Assembly (NCBI RefSeq): GCF_001428865.1
Contig: NZ_LMIV01000002.1
Span: 310,001 to 374,000 of the forward strand
From: Sphingomonas sp. Root241
Lineage (GTDB): Bacteria; Pseudomonadota; Alphaproteobacteria; Sphingomonadales; Sphingomonadaceae
DNA: 64,000 bases
Reading direction: 5' to 3'
The first letter of the stretch is position 1. The number at the start of each line of letters is the position of its first letter. This document shows positions 7,910-17,908 of this stretch, in pieces. Position numbers and translations under genes: made by a program. The notes under the pieces are model-generated. The model did not search any database, was not told the DNA's origin, and saw only the letters and a list, made by a program, of their open reading frames with translations.

Positions 7910-10900
7910 CCTGGTCCGAACTCCAGGTGACGAGTCATTTCTCGTTCCTGCGCGGCGCTTCGTCGTGCGAGGAGCTGTTCGCCACGGCTGCAATGATGGG
8001 CATGCCCGCCCTCGGTCTCACCGATCGCAACTCGGTTGCGGGGGTGGTCCGCGGACTGGTCGCCGCCGAGCAGATCAGTGCGCAAGGGCATGCCATCCGG
8101 ATGATCCCCGGCTGCCGGCTCGATTTGGTCGACGGCACCTCGCTGCTCGTCTGGCCCGAGGACCGCCTCGCCTGGAGCAGGCTCACGCGCCTCCTCACGC
8201 TCGGCAAGAGCCGGGCCGACGCACAGCATGGCGAGAAGGGCAAATGCTTCCTCCATTGGGAGGACGTCGCCGAGCATGCCCAGGGACTGGTCGGCGCGCT
8301 GGTGTCCGGGCTCGCCGATCCCGGCGACGCGCTGGCATTGCGCTGGATGGCGGACATTTTCGGAGCACGCGGGCATGTCTGCCTCATTTGGCATCGCCGG
8401 CCGGGCGACGCACTGCGTATCCACCAGCTGGATGCAACGGCTAAGCGCTTCGGCCTGACGCCGCTCGCGACCGGCGACGTGCTCTACCACCATCCCGACA
8501 AAAGGATGCTGCAGGACGTAGTCACTGCGATCCGCGAGAAATGCACGATCGACGAACTCGGCTTCCGCCGCGAGCGCAGCGCCGATCGGCACCTCAAGTC
8601 GCCGGACGAGATGGCACGGCGCTACCGCGACTATCCCGGGGCACTGGCCGCCGCCGAAGCGATCGTCGAGCGCTGCACTTTCGACCTGCGCGAACTGGGC
8701 CAGCTCTATCGCTATCCCGACGAAGTCGTGATGACCGGGCGCACCCCGCAGGCGGCGCTGGAGAAGCTCGCCCGGGATGCGCTCACCCTCAAATTCCCCG
8801 ACGGGACGCCGCCCGATTATGCCGATTTGCTCGACAAGGAGCTCCTGCTGGTCGGCAGGCTCGGTTACGCGCCCTATTTCCTGACGGTCAATTCGATCGT
8901 CCAGTTCGCGCGCGCGCAGAAGATCCTCTGCCAGGGGCGCGGCAGCGCGGCCAATTCGCTGATCTGCTATCTGCTCGGCGTCACGTCGATCGATCCGATC
9001 GTGCACCAGTTGCTGTTCGAGCGCTTCATCTCGGGCGCGCGCGGCGAGCCGCCCGACATCGACGTCGATTTCGAGCATGAACGGCGCGAGGAGGTGATCC
9101 AGTGGATCTACGAGACCTATGGCCAGCGCCACGCCGCGATGACCGCCGTAGTGAGCCGTTTCCGCTCGCGCGGCGCGCTGCGCGAAGTGGGCAAGGCGTT
9201 GGGATTGCCCGAAGACCTGACCGGCGCGTTGTCGAGCCAGGTCTGGGGTTGGTCGAACCAAGTCGATGACGAACATGCCGATGCGCTCAATCTCGACCGC
9301 AAGGATCCGCGCCTTGCGCTGACGCTCGAATTGGCACGCGAGCTGATCGGCACGCCGCGGCATTTGTCGCAACATCCCGGCGGCTTCGTCCTCGCCCACT
9401 TCCGTGTCGACGAGATCGTGCCGATCGAACCTGCCGCGATGGTCGACCGCCGCGTCATCGAATGGGAGAAGGACGATCTCGAAACGCTCGGGCTGATGAA
9501 GGTCGACGTCCTCGGGCTCGGCATGCTCGGCTGCATGCGGCGTGCCTTCGATCTGCTCGCCGAGCACAAGGGCGTGCACCTGACGCTCGCCTCGGACGAA
9601 CTCCAGCATGACGACACGCCGACCTACGCGATGATCCAGCAGGCCGACACTCTCGGCGTGTTCCAGATCGAGAGCCGCGCGCAGATGTCGATGCTGCCGC
9701 GGCTCAAGCCCCGCGAATTCTACGACCTCGTCATCCAGGTCGCGATCGTGCGGCCCGGGCCGATCCAGGGCGACATGGTCCATCCCTATCTCCGCCGCCG
9801 CGAAGGCAAGGAGAAGCCGGAATATCCCAAGCCCGAACTCAGGGCGGTGCTGGAGAAGACCTTCGGCGTGCCTCTGTTCCAGGAACAGGCGATGAAGGTC
9901 GCGATCGAGGGGGCCGGCTTCACGCCCGAGGAAGCGGACGCGCTGCGGCGCTCGATGGCGACGTTCAAATCGACCGGCGGCGTCACCCATTTCCGCGACA
10001 AGATGGTCGAGGGCATGGTCGCCAACGGCTATCAACGCGATTTCGCCGAGCGGACCTTCAAGCAGATCGAGGGGTTCGGAAGCTACGGCTTCCCAGAGAG
10101 CCACGCCGCCAGTTTCGCCAAGATCGCTTATGCATCGAGCTGGATGAAATGCCATCATCCCGACGTGTTCTGCACGGCGTTGCTCAATGCGCAGCCGATG
10201 GGATTCTACGCCCCCGCGCAGCTGATCCGCGACGCGCGGGGACACGGTGTCGAGGCGCGGCCGGTGTGCATCAACGACAGCGACTGGGACACGCGGATGG
10301 TGCCCGAGGGCGTGAATGCGCGGCCACGGCATTCGGCGTTCTGCGGGACTGACGAGGACTGGGCGAGCCTTCAACCGGTCCGGCTCGGCATGCGGAGCGT
10401 GCAGGGATTTTCGAAGGACGACGCCCAGGCGATCCTCGATGCCCGCGCGCGCGCGCCGTTCGTTTCGATCGAGGATGTCTGGCGGCGCTCAGGCGTCAAG
10501 CCGGCGGGGCTCGAACGGCTGGCGCGCGCCGATGCCTTCCAGGCGCTGGGGCATAATCGGCGACAGGCATTATGGGCGATCAAGGGGCTCGGCCAGAAGC
10601 CACTCGACTTGTTCAGCGCCGCGGATGCGCGCGAGGGCCGGACTGTGCCCGAGGCCATGGAACCGCAAGTCGCATTGGTGCCGCTGACCGAAGGCCGCGA
10701 AGTGGTCGAGGATTACCGCGCGACGCAGCTCAGCCTGCGCGCGCATCCGGTGACCTTTCTGCGCGAACGGCTGGCTGCGCGGCGGATCGCGAAATGCGCG
10801 GACCTGAGGGACCTGAAGGACGGCGCGCGCGTCGAGGTCGCGGGTCTCATCCTCGTCCGCCAGCGGCCGGGCAGCGCCAAAGGCGTGGTGTTCGTGACGC

Positions 10901-11256
10901 TCGAGGACGAGACCGGCATCGCCAATGCCGTGCTCTGGGCCGATCGGTTCGAGGCGAACCGGCGCACGGTGATGTCCGCGACGATGCTGGCGATCCGCGG
11001 CAAGGTGCAGCGCGAAGGCATCGTGATCCACGTCGTCGCCGAGACGATCACCGATCTCACGCCGTGGCTGCGCGAAGTGGGCGAACTCGAATTGCCGAAC
11101 ATGACCATGCCCGGCGACGGCGCGACGCATGGCGGGACGATCGATCCGCGCGACCGGCTCGAGCTGCCGCGCCAGCGCGCGCTCGAAAGCTGGCCGCCGC
11201 GCCGCAGCCTCAAGGCGCCGGACCTGATCCCGGTGCGCTCGCGCGACTTTCACTAG
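7906..11256 (+). CDS. dnaE2: Error-prone DNA polymerase III alpha subunit DnaE2
   Basis: 1116 residues from the ATG at 7906, which overlaps the imuB stop as ATGA; the open frame extends further upstream, but that part lies inside imuB. N-terminal PHP domain (VTSHFSFLRGASS), then the alpha-subunit core with CQGRGSAANSLICYLLG and PPDIDVDFEHERREEV, which carries catalytic aspartates. An OB-fold occupies the last ~150 residues. It is the catalytic member of the SOS mutasome and copies damaged templates with low fidelity. Its length fits the DnaE2 class (~1,030-1,150) rather than the replicative DnaE1. Confidence 0.95.
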   Translation: MTWSELQVTSHFSFLRGASSCEELFATAAMMGMPALGLTDRNSVAGVVRGLVAAEQISAQGHAIRMIPGCRLDLVDGTSLLVWPEDRLAWSRLTRLLTLGKSRADAQHGEKGKCFLHWEDVAEHAQGLVGALVSGLADPGDALALRWMADIFGARGHVCLIWHRRPGDALRIHQLDATAKRFGLTPLATGDVLYHHPDKRMLQDVVTAIREKCTIDELGFRRERSADRHLKSPDEMARRYRDYPGALAAAEAIVERCTFDLRELGQLYRYPDEVVMTGRTPQAALEKLARDALTLKFPDGTPPDYADLLDKELLLVGRLGYAPYFLTVNSIVQFARAQKILCQGRGSAANSLICYLLGVTSIDPIVHQLLFERFISGARGEPPDIDVDFEHERREEVIQWIYETYGQRHAAMTAVVSRFRSRGALREVGKALGLPEDLTGALSSQVWGWSNQVDDEHADALNLDRKDPRLALTLELARELIGTPRHLSQHPGGFVLAHFRVDEIVPIEPAAMVDRRVIEWEKDDLETLGLMKVDVLGLGMLGCMRRAFDLLAEHKGVHLTLASDELQHDDTPTYAMIQQADTLGVFQIESRAQMSMLPRLKPREFYDLVIQVAIVRPGPIQGDMVHPYLRRREGKEKPEYPKPELRAVLEKTFGVPLFQEQAMKVAIEGAGFTPEEADALRRSMATFKSTGGVTHFRDKMVEGMVANGYQRDFAERTFKQIEGFGSYGFPESHAASFAKIAYASSWMKCHHPDVFCTALLNAQPMGFYAPAQLIRDARGHGVEARPVCINDSDWDTRMVPEGVNARPRHSAFCGTDEDWASLQPVRLGMRSVQGFSKDDAQAILDARARAPFVSIEDVWRRSGVKPAGLERLARADAFQALGHNRRQALWAIKGLGQKPLDLFSAADAREGRTVPEAMEPQVALVPLTEGREVVEDYRATQLSLRAHPVTFLRERLAARRIAKCADLRDLKDGARVEVAGLILVRQRPGSAKGVVFVTLEDETGIANAVLWADRFEANRRTVMSATMLAIRGKVQREGIVIHVVAETITDLTPWLREVGELELPNMTMPGDGATHGGTIDPRDRLELPRQRALESWPPRRSLKAPDLIPVRSRDFH

Positions 11257-11267
11257 GAGAATGACCG

Positions 11268-11837
11268 ATGATGATCCCGACTGTCGGGGGGCACGTGTCC
11301 GGCCAGCAGGCGCGCCGCGACGACCAGATGCTCTACCTGATGATCAAGCCTTATGCAGGGCAGGCGGCGATGATGGACGGACTGCGCCGAACGCATGGCC
11401 TTTCGCGCCAATACGCCATGGATCGCTTCCACATGACCTTGGTGCCGTTCGGCGACATCAGACTGATCCCCCCGCAGAATCTCGAACTGATCCGCCGTGC
11501 CGCCGCATCGCTGCAAGCGGAGCCCTTCGAAGTCACGCTCAACCGGATCAGCGGCAATGCCCTCGTCGGCAGCAGGATGCAGGCCCTGCGCGATTTTCAA
11601 CGGTCGCTAGCGGCGCGGCTCGAAGCGTTCGGAATCGATTTGCCGGACTATGCATTCAAGCCGCACGCGTCGCTCACCTACGAGGAATGGCGGCCCCGCA
11701 ACATCCTGGTCTCGCCGATCAGCTGGCAAGTCCGGCAACTCCTGCTGATCAACAGCATCCATGGCAAAGGGCATCAATTGCTGGACAGCTGGAATCTCGA
11801 ACCGCGCCAGGGCTGCCTCGACTTCGATCCGCACTGA
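11268..11837 (+). CDS. 2H phosphoesterase (LigT / 2'-5' RNA ligase-like)
   Basis: 189 residues with the two HxT/S motifs that define 2H phosphoesterases: H55-M-T57 (RFHMTLVP) and H133-A-S135 (KPHASLTY). Such enzymes hydrolyse or form 2',5' or 2',3'-cyclic phosphate bonds in RNA or nucleotides; the substrate here is unknown. It starts 11 nt after dnaE2, with AGGAG just upstream of the ATG, so it may be co-transcribed with the SOS cassette. A second, unrelated-looking 2H protein lies at 58849-59367. Confidence 0.82.
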   Translation: MMIPTVGGHVSGQQARRDDQMLYLMIKPYAGQAAMMDGLRRTHGLSRQYAMDRFHMTLVPFGDIRLIPPQNLELIRRAAASLQAEPFEVTLNRISGNALVGSRMQALRDFQRSLAARLEAFGIDLPDYAFKPHASLTYEEWRPRNILVSPISWQVRQLLLINSIHGKGHQLLDSWNLEPRQGCLDFDPH

Positions 11838-11891
11838 CGCGGCTTCCCCAGGAATGGTTTGCTGCTAGGCTTCGGGAAAAGGAGAAATCGG

Positions 11892-12356
11892 ATGAGGATT
11901 TGCGCGTACCTGATTGCCTTGCTCGCCCTCGCATCGCCGGCTCACGCACAGGACACGCCCGCTCCAGTCGCCCGGCTCGACCATGTCGCGATCTGGTCGG
12001 CGGACATGCAGAAGAGCATCGATTTCTATCACGCCGTGTTCGGCCTGACCGAGTTCCCCTCGCCCTTCCCGCCCGGCGGCCCGCGCTGGATGCATCTCGC
12101 GAACGGAGTCGAACTGCATATCCAGCCCGGGCGCAGCGAACCGGTCAACCAGCCGCGCCGCGTCCATATGGCGATCGCGCTCGCGAGCATCGATCCGGTG
12201 ATGGCGTGGCTCAAGGCGCACGGCCAAGGCTGGAGCGATATCGCCGGCACGCCGGGCGCGATCAACGCCACGCGCACCGACGGCGTCCGCCAGATCTTCC
12301 TTCAGGATCCCGACGGCTATTGGATCGAAGTCAACGACGCGCTGAAGAAGCGTTAG
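11892..12356 (+). CDS. Exported VOC (glyoxalase-fold) family protein
   Basis: 154 residues from an ATG with a clear AAAGGAGA ribosome site 7 nt upstream. The first 20 residues (RICAYLIALLALASPAHA core) form a signal peptide ending Ala-x-Ala-Gln. The rest is one vicinal-oxygen-chelate module: ARLDHVAIWSADMQKSIDFY at the start and FLQDPDGYWIEV near the end, the latter carrying the usual metal-binding Glu. VOC proteins cover glyoxalases, dioxygenases and resistance proteins; a periplasmic one of unknown substrate is all that can be said. Confidence 0.8.
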   Translation: MRICAYLIALLALASPAHAQDTPAPVARLDHVAIWSADMQKSIDFYHAVFGLTEFPSPFPPGGPRWMHLANGVELHIQPGRSEPVNQPRRVHMAIALASIDPVMAWLKAHGQGWSDIAGTPGAINATRTDGVRQIFLQDPDGYWIEVNDALKKR

Positions 12357-12379
12357 GGAGAGGACTCGTATTCAGAACG

Positions 12380-12486
12380 CGTCATCCCCGCGAAAGCGGG
12401 GCCCCATCTCCTGAGCGAGCGGCAAAATGCACCGGCTCGTTCGTGGAAACCGTCGGAGATGGGTCCCCGCTTTCGCGGGGATGACG
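12380..12486. repeat. Long inverted repeat (GTCATCCCCGCGAAAGCGGGG family)
   Basis: Two 32-nt arms, 12380-12411 and 12455-12486, are inverted copies with one mismatch, separated by 43 nt. Each arm also contains its own CCCCGCGAAAGCGGGG hairpin. It lies between two convergent genes and could act as a two-way terminator, though it has no T-tract. It looks like a dispersed palindromic repeat rather than a gene-specific signal. Confidence 0.8.
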
Positions 12487-12538
12487 AAGAGAGGAGCAAG
12501 CCCGTTAGTCAAATCAACAGGTTGAATAGGCTCTCAAC

Positions 12539-13543
12539 CTAGCCGCCGACAATCTGCTCGATCACGCCGAAGATCGCGTGGTGCCGGTCGTCCTCGGCCC
12601 AGATGCGCACGGTGTCGCCGACCTTGAGGAAGGGGGTTTCGGGCTTGCCGCCGCGGATCGTCTCGATCGTGCGCACTTCGGCGAGGCACGAATAGCCGAC
12701 GCCGCCCTCGCTCACCGGCTTGCCGGGACCACCATCGGCATCGCGGTTCGAGACCGTGCCCGAGCCGATGATCGTCCCCGCTCCCAGCGCGCGCGTCTTG
12801 GCGGCGTGCGCGATCAGCGTACCGAAATCGAAGGTCATGTCCTCGCCCGCCTCGGCGCGGCCGAAGGGCTTGCCGTTGAGGTCGACCATCAATTTGCGGT
12901 GGAGCTTGCCGTCCCGCCACCAGTCGCCGAGCGCGTCGGGAGTGACGAACACGGGCGAGAAGGCGCTCGCCGGCTTGGATTGGAAGAAGCCGAAGCCCTT
13001 GGCGAGCTCGCCCGGGATTAGGTTGCGCAAGCTCACGTCGTTGGTGAGGCCGACCAGCCGCACCGCTGCCAGCGCCTCTTCACGCGAGGCGCCGAGCGGC
13101 ACGTCGCCGGTCACCACCACCACTTCGGCTTCGAGATCGCAACCCCAGGCCTCGTCGGCGAGCGGGATCGGATCGCGCGGGCCGAGGAAACCGTCCGAGC
13201 CGCCCTGGTACATCAGCGGATCCTGCCAGAAGCTCTCGGGCATCTCGGCGCCGCGTGCCTGACGGACCAACGCGACATGGTTCACATAGGCCGAGCCGTC
13301 CGCCCACTGATATGCCCGCGGCAGCGGCGATGCCGCCATCCGCTCGTGGAAACGCAGCATCGGGATCGTCTCGTGCCCGAGATCGGTGGCGAGATTGCGA
13401 AGATCACCCTCCACCTGATCCCAATTGTCGAGCGCCGCCTGCAGCGTCGGCGCAATCGTGGTCGCATCGGCGCACCACGCCAGATCGTCCGACACCACGA
13501 CGAGCTTGCCGTCGCGGCCGTGCTTCAGGCTGGCCAGTTTCAT
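12539..13543 (-). CDS. Fumarylacetoacetate hydrolase family protein
   Basis: 334 residues from an ATG preceded by GGGAGAG. The N-terminal ~100 residues form the FAH-type cap region, followed by the catalytic FAA_hydrolase domain, which carries the acidic metal site in WGCDLEAEVVVVTGDV and the FDFGTLIAHAAKTR and AGTIIGSGTVSNRD segments. The family hydrolyses C-C bonds of diketo acids, classically at the end of tyrosine or homogentisate breakdown. No homogentisate genes are adjacent, so the exact substrate is open. An upstream in-frame extension exists but overlaps the purA promoter region and lacks a ribosome site. Confidence 0.88.
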   Translation of the reverse strand: MKLASLKHGRDGKLVVVSDDLAWCADATTIAPTLQAALDNWDQVEGDLRNLATDLGHETIPMLRFHERMAASPLPRAYQWADGSAYVNHVALVRQARGAEMPESFWQDPLMYQGGSDGFLGPRDPIPLADEAWGCDLEAEVVVVTGDVPLGASREEALAAVRLVGLTNDVSLRNLIPGELAKGFGFFQSKPASAFSPVFVTPDALGDWWRDGKLHRKLMVDLNGKPFGRAEAGEDMTFDFGTLIAHAAKTRALGAGTIIGSGTVSNRDADGGPGKPVSEGGVGYSCLAEVRTIETIRGGKPETPFLKVGDTVRIWAEDDRHHAIFGVIEQIVGG

Positions 13544-13757
13544 CCATTCTCTCCCGTTTCGATCAGCATAGGGCCGCCGACGCCCAAGTCGAGCGGTTGA
13601 GTCGCGCGCCCGAGCCCATAAGCACTTGACGCGACCCGCGCCGGACGCCATTGGCGCCGCGGCTTCGGGGCACTTCCCCGGCCCCGATACCGCCCGGTCG
13701 CCGAGTCCTGTCGAAGGGCGGCCTTGGGTCCGCCCCGGCAGGCGGAGAATTGTATTC

Positions 13758-15047
13758 ATGGCAAATGTCGCAGTGATCGGCGCCCAATGGGGCGATGAGG
13801 GCAAGGGCAAGATCGTCGACTGGCTCGCCGAGCGCGCCGATGTCGTCGTGCGCTTCCAGGGCGGCCACAATGCCGGGCACACCCTCGTCGTCGGCGAGAA
13901 GGTCTACAAGCTCTCTCTGCTGCCCTCGGGCATCGTCCGCGGCACCCCCAGCGTCATCGGCAACGGCGTGGTGCTCGATCCCTGGGCGCTGCGCGACGAG
14001 ATCGAGAAACTGCGCGGCCAGGGCATCCATGTCACACCGGACACGCTCAAGATCGCCGACACCTGCCCGCTGATCCTGCCTTTCCACCGCGATCTCGACG
14101 CGCTGCGCGAGGACGCCAGCGGCGCGGGCAAGATCGGCACCACCCGCCGCGGCATCGGCCCGGCTTATGAGGACAAGGTCGGCCGCCGCGCGATCCGCGT
14201 GTGCGATCTCGCCCATCTCGACGAATTGGGGCCGCAGCTCGATCGCCTCGCCGCGCATCACGACGCGCTCCGCGCCGGTTTCGGCGAGCCGCCGATCGAC
14301 CGGGATCGGCTGGTCAAGGACCTGCGCGAGATCGCCGGCTTCGTCCTCCCCTTCGCCGAGCCGGTGTGGCGGATGCTGAACGAGGCGCGCGGACGCGGGC
14401 GCCGCATCCTGTTCGAAGGCGCGCAGGGCGTGCTGCTCGACATCGATCACGGCACCTACCCCTTCGTGACCTCGTCCAACACCGTCGCGGGCACCGCAGC
14501 GGCCGGATCGGGGCTCGGGCCGAGCGCGGTCGGCTTCGTGCTGGGGATCGCCAAGGCCTATACGACGCGCGTCGGCTCGGGGCCCTTCCCGAGCGAGCAG
14601 GACAATGACGTGGGCGAGCGGCTCGGCACGCGCGGCCGCGAGTTCGGCACCGTCACCGGGCGCAAGCGCCGCTGCGGTTGGCTCGATGCGGTGCTGCTGC
14701 GCCAGTCGGTCGCGGTCTCCGGCATCACCGGCATCGCGCTCACCAAGCTCGACGTCCTCGACGGCTTCGACGAGATCCGCGTGTGCACGGGCTATACGCT
14801 GCGCGGCGAGGCGCTGGATTATTATCCGGCAAATGCCGCGGATCAGGCGGGAGTGGAGGCGGTCTACGAGACCATGCCCGGATGGCACGAATCGACCGCG
14901 GGCGCGCGCAGCTGGGCCGAACTGCCCGCCGCGGCGATCAAATATATCCGTCGGGTGGAAGAGCTGATCCAGTGTCCGGTGGCTCTGGTATCGACCAGCC
15001 CCGAGCGCGAAGACACCATTCTGGTCCGCGATCCCTTCGCGGACTGA
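13758..15047 (+). CDS. purA: Adenylosuccinate synthetase
   Basis: 429 residues, the normal PurA length. The GTP loop GDEGKGK is at residues 12-18, including the catalytic Asp13, and GGHNAGHT contains the catalytic His41. It joins IMP and aspartate using GTP, the first committed step to AMP. The start chosen ([15 protein letters not shown]) matches the family; the open frame runs 132 nt further upstream without supporting similarity. GGAG lies about 12 nt upstream. A strong hairpin follows the stop. Confidence 0.98.
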   Translation: MANVAVIGAQWGDEGKGKIVDWLAERADVVVRFQGGHNAGHTLVVGEKVYKLSLLPSGIVRGTPSVIGNGVVLDPWALRDEIEKLRGQGIHVTPDTLKIADTCPLILPFHRDLDALREDASGAGKIGTTRRGIGPAYEDKVGRRAIRVCDLAHLDELGPQLDRLAAHHDALRAGFGEPPIDRDRLVKDLREIAGFVLPFAEPVWRMLNEARGRGRRILFEGAQGVLLDIDHGTYPFVTSSNTVAGTAAAGSGLGPSAVGFVLGIAKAYTTRVGSGPFPSEQDNDVGERLGTRGREFGTVTGRKRRCGWLDAVLLRQSVAVSGITGIALTKLDVLDGFDEIRVCTGYTLRGEALDYYPANAADQAGVEAVYETMPGWHESTAGARSWAELPAAAIKYIRRVEELIQCPVALVSTSPEREDTILVRDPFAD

Positions 15048-15056
15048 TCGAAAGCC

Positions 15057-15086
15057 GGGCCCCGGCGACACTGCCGCCGGGGCCCC
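15057..15086. terminator. GC-rich hairpin after purA
   Basis: An 11-bp perfect stem (15057-15067 with 15075-15085) and a 7-nt loop lie 10 nt after the purA stop and just beyond the end of the convergent small gene. There is no T-run, so it may be a weak or two-way terminator. Confidence 0.5.
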
Positions 15087-15091
15087 GCCGC

Positions 15092-15388
15092 TTAACGCTG
15101 CGGCGTCGGTGTGGCCGGCTCGGGCGCTGGCGTGGTGCTGGCGTTCGGATCGGGCGTCGGCTCGGTGGTCCCGCTCCCGCTCGTGCCGCTGTCGGGCGCC
15201 GGTGCGGTGCTGTCGGCGCTCGGATCGCCCTTCTTGTCTTTCTTGTCCTTCTTGTGATCCGGGTTCGTCGTGCTGTCGGGCGAGGTCGCCGACGGGTCCT
15301 GGCTCGGTGTCGACTGCGGTGTCGACTGGGCCATCGCGGCGGCCGGGAAGATCAGGGCCCCGGCAAGGAACAACGAAAGCTTACGCAT
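15092..15388 (-). CDS. Small exported Pro/Thr/Ser-rich protein
   Basis: 98 residues. A clear signal peptide (MRKLSLFLAGALIFPAAAMA) is followed by a low-complexity tail: Ser/Thr/Pro repeats, one basic patch (HKKDKKDKKG), then Pro/Thr/Ala. No fold is recognisable, and it is probably disordered in the periplasm. It is convergent with purA. The coding call rests on the signal peptide and an open frame of reasonable codon use; function unknown. Confidence 0.65.
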   Translation of the reverse strand: MRKLSLFLAGALIFPAAAMAQSTPQSTPSQDPSATSPDSTTNPDHKKDKKDKKGDPSADSTAPAPDSGTSGSGTTEPTPDPNASTTPAPEPATPTPQR

Positions 15389-15516
15389 GTTTTACACTCC
15401 TGCAGGTTGATAACTTGCAGGAATTGAACGGGTCTGCCGGCCGCTGGTTGCGTGCAGGCGGGACGCTTCGCCGCTGTAACAAAACCGATTAACCGCGAGC
15501 TGACCCTATCGCGGGA

Positions 15517-16584
15517 TCAGCCGCACTGCGCCCGATGCAATAATTTCTGATCGGCGAGCACCAGCGCAACCATCGCCTCGACCACCGGCGCGCCGCGGAT
15601 GCCGACGCAGGGGTCGTGCCGCCCCTTGGTCCGGATCTCGGTAGCCTCGCCTTCGCGACTGATCGTCTCGACCGGCGTCAGGATCGAGCTGGTCGGCTTG
15701 AACGCGACCCGCACCAGCACCGGCTGCCCCGTCGAAATGCCTCCGGCGATGCCCCCCGCATGGTTGGCAAGGAAGTGCACGCCGTCGTTCCCAGGCCGCA
15801 TCGCATCGGCATTCTGCTCGCCGGTCAGCGTCGCCGCGGCGAAGCCGTCGCCGATCTCGACGCCCTTGACTGCGTTGATCGACATGCACGCGGCCGCCAG
15901 CTCGCTGTCGAGCTTGGCATAAAGCGGCGCGCCCCAGCCCGGCGGCACGCCGGTAGCCTCGCACGCGATCACTGCGCCGAGCGACGAACCCGCCTTGCGC
16001 GCATCGTCGACCAGCGTCTCCCAGCGCGCGGCCGCGGCGGCGTCGGGGCAGAAGAACGGATTGTTGTCGATCTCGGCCGCGTCGAAGTTCGCAGGATCGA
16101 TCGCGTCGCCGCCGATCGCCTCGACCCAGGCGCGTATCCTCACCTCCGGAATGGCGAGCCGCGCCACTGCGCCGGCTGCGACCCGCGCCGCCGTCTCGCG
16201 CGCCGAGGAACGCCCGCCGCCGCGATAGTCGCGAAAGCCGTATTTCTGATCATAAGCGTAATCGGCATGGCCGGGGCGATAGGCCTGCGCGACTTCCGAA
16301 TAATCCTTCGAGCGCTGGTCGACATTCTCGATCATCAGGCTGATCGGCGTGCCCGTGGTGCGCCCCTCGAACACGCCCGAGAGGATGCGGACCTGATCGG
16401 GCTCCTGCCGCTGCGTGGTGAAGCGCGACTGGCCCGGGCGGCGCTTGTCGAGGAAGGGCTGGATATCGGCTTCGGACAGCGTCAGCCCCGGCGGGCAGCC
16501 GTCGACCACGGCACCCAGCGCCGGCCCATGGCTCTCCCCCCAGGTGGTGAAGCGGAAGACGCGTCCGAAGGTGTTGAAGCTCAA
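15517..16584 (-). CDS. aroC: Chorismate synthase
   Basis: 355 residues from a TTG start that overlaps the TGA of the upstream GNAT gene (TTGA). The N terminus then reads [20 protein letters not shown], exactly where AroC proteins start. The signature [19 protein letters not shown] is present. It converts EPSP to chorismate with reduced FMN, the last shikimate step before the aromatic amino acids. It is the last gene of an overlapping minus-strand operon that begins with the dnaJ-like gene, and its translation is probably coupled to the gene before it. Confidence 0.96.
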   Translation of the reverse strand: MSFNTFGRVFRFTTWGESHGPALGAVVDGCPPGLTLSEADIQPFLDKRRPGQSRFTTQRQEPDQVRILSGVFEGRTTGTPISLMIENVDQRSKDYSEVAQAYRPGHADYAYDQKYGFRDYRGGGRSSARETAARVAAGAVARLAIPEVRIRAWVEAIGGDAIDPANFDAAEIDNNPFFCPDAAAAARWETLVDDARKAGSSLGAVIACEATGVPPGWGAPLYAKLDSELAAACMSINAVKGVEIGDGFAAATLTGEQNADAMRPGNDGVHFLANHAGGIAGGISTGQPVLVRVAFKPTSSILTPVETISREGEATEIRTKGRHDPCVGIRGAPVVEAMVALVLADQKLLHRAQCG

Positions 16585-17108
16585 GAGTTCCCGCCCAGCT
16601 GTGCGAACGCCCTTGCGTGCGTCGCCGCTCCGCGCTCGCCGCACGGCATGGCGCCACCCTGGAGCGGCAGCGCCATCAGATAGTCGCCCGCATAAGGCGA
16701 GGCAAATCCGCGCGCCCAATCGGCCGAAAAGCCGAAACGTTCGTAATAAGCGGGATCGCCGAGCACGAAGACGAGCATCGCCCCGGCATCGGCAAGCTGG
16801 ACGAGACTGGCGCGGACCAATGCCTCGGCGACGCCTTGGCCGCGCTGCCCGGCATCGACCGCGAGCGGGGCGAGCGCCACTGCCCCGATCGACTTGCCGC
16901 CGATCTCCACGGTCATCCGACTGTAGACGATGACGCCGGCAAGCGCGCCGCTCTCTTCGTCATCGGCAACGAGCGTCAGTACCATGTCGCCGTCGATGCA
17001 CAGCCGCTGGACCAGCATGGCCTCGTCGGGCGCGGGAAAGGCGCGCCGCAGCAATGCGTCGATCGCGGCCACGTGCCCGCCCGTCGCGGGGCGGATCGCG
17101 ATGCTCAC
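16581..17108 (-). CDS. GNAT family N-acetyltransferase (YhbS-like)
   Basis: 175 residues from a GTG that overlaps the fabI stop (GTGA). The acetyl-CoA loop is visible as [20 protein letters not shown] (R/Q-x-x-G-x-G/A), and [14 protein letters not shown] is the beta-bulge and helix typical of YhbS-type acetyltransferases. The substrate is unknown. Both ends overlap neighbours by about 4 nt, so its dose is tied to FabI and AroC. Confidence 0.87.
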   Translation of the reverse strand: MSIAIRPATGGHVAAIDALLRRAFPAPDEAMLVQRLCIDGDMVLTLVADDEESGALAGVIVYSRMTVEIGGKSIGAVALAPLAVDAGQRGQGVAEALVRASLVQLADAGAMLVFVLGDPAYYERFGFSADWARGFASPYAGDYLMALPLQGGAMPCGERGAATHARAFAQLGGNS

Positions 17109-17908
17109 ACCAATGCGATATCCGGTGCATCCTCGGCCTTCATGCCGATGACGTTGTATCCGGCATCGACATGATGCGTCTCACCGGTCACGCCCGAAGC
17201 AAGGTCCGAGAGCAGATACAGCCCCGCGCCGCCGACATCCTCGATCGTGACATTGCGCTTGAGCGGCGAATTGAGCTCGTTCCACTTCAGGATCAGGCGG
17301 AAATCACCGATACCCGAGGCCGCGAGCGTCTTGATCGGGCCCGCCGAGATCGCATTGACGCGGATACTGTCGCGGCCGAGATCGACTGCGAGATACTGGA
17401 CACTGGTCTCCAGCGCGGCCTTGGCGACGCCCATCACGTTATAGTGCGGGATCACCTTCTCGGCGCCGTAATAGCTGAGCGTGAGCAGGCTGCCGCCGTT
17501 CGGCATCATCTTCGATGCCCGCTGCGCCACCGCGACGAACGAATAGACGCTGATGTTCATCGTCATCAGGAAATTGTCGAGGCTGGTATCGACATAGCCG
17601 CCGCGCAGCTCGTTCTTGTCCGAGAAGCCGATCGCATGGACGACGAAATCGATCGTCGGCCAGCGCTCCGCCAAAGTCGCGAAGGTCTTGTCGAGCTCGG
17701 TCATGTCCGAGACGTCGCACTCGATCAGGAAATCGCTGCCGAGCTGTTCGGCGAGCGGGCGCACGCGCTTCTCGAGCGCTTCGCCCTGATAGCTGAACGC
17801 GAGTTCCGCGCCCTGTTCGCGCAGCTTCCGGGCAATCCCCCACGCCAGCGAACGATCGTTCGCCAGGCCCATGATCAGCCCGCGCTTACCCTGCATCAAT
17901 CCCGTCAC
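17105..17908 (-). CDS. fabI: Enoyl-[acyl-carrier-protein] reductase (NADH)
   Basis: 267 residues, usual FabI size. The SDR-like fold has the FabI nucleotide loop (GLANDRSLAWGIA) and the catalytic pair Tyr156 and Lys163 in the Y-x6-K spacing of FabI (HYNVMGVAK). It reduces enoyl-ACP in the last step of fatty-acid elongation and is the triclosan target class. The start is a GTG overlapping the yihY stop by one base (TAGTG); an ATG four codons in is the alternative. Confidence 0.96.
   Translation of the reverse strand: MTGLMQGKRGLIMGLANDRSLAWGIARKLREQGAELAFSYQGEALEKRVRPLAEQLGSDFLIECDVSDMTELDKTFATLAERWPTIDFVVHAIGFSDKNELRGGYVDTSLDNFLMTMNISVYSFVAVAQRASKMMPNGGSLLTLSYYGAEKVIPHYNVMGVAKAALETSVQYLAVDLGRDSIRVNAISAGPIKTLAASGIGDFRLILKWNELNSPLKRNVTIEDVGGAGLYLLSDLASGVTGETHHVDAGYNVIGMKAEDAPDIALV

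Noticed and set aside
7828..10374. Long minus-strand frame across dnaE2
   Set aside because: Mirrors third-codon GC of dnaE2; no motif, and the plus strand has full DnaE2 motifs.
13626..13757. N-terminal extension of PurA by 44 codons
   Set aside because: The sequence is not PurA-like and the family start with GDEGKGK at residues 12-18 begins at 13758.
13563..15071. 502-codon minus-strand frame across purA
   Set aside because: Antisense shadow; PurA catalytic motifs are all on the plus strand.
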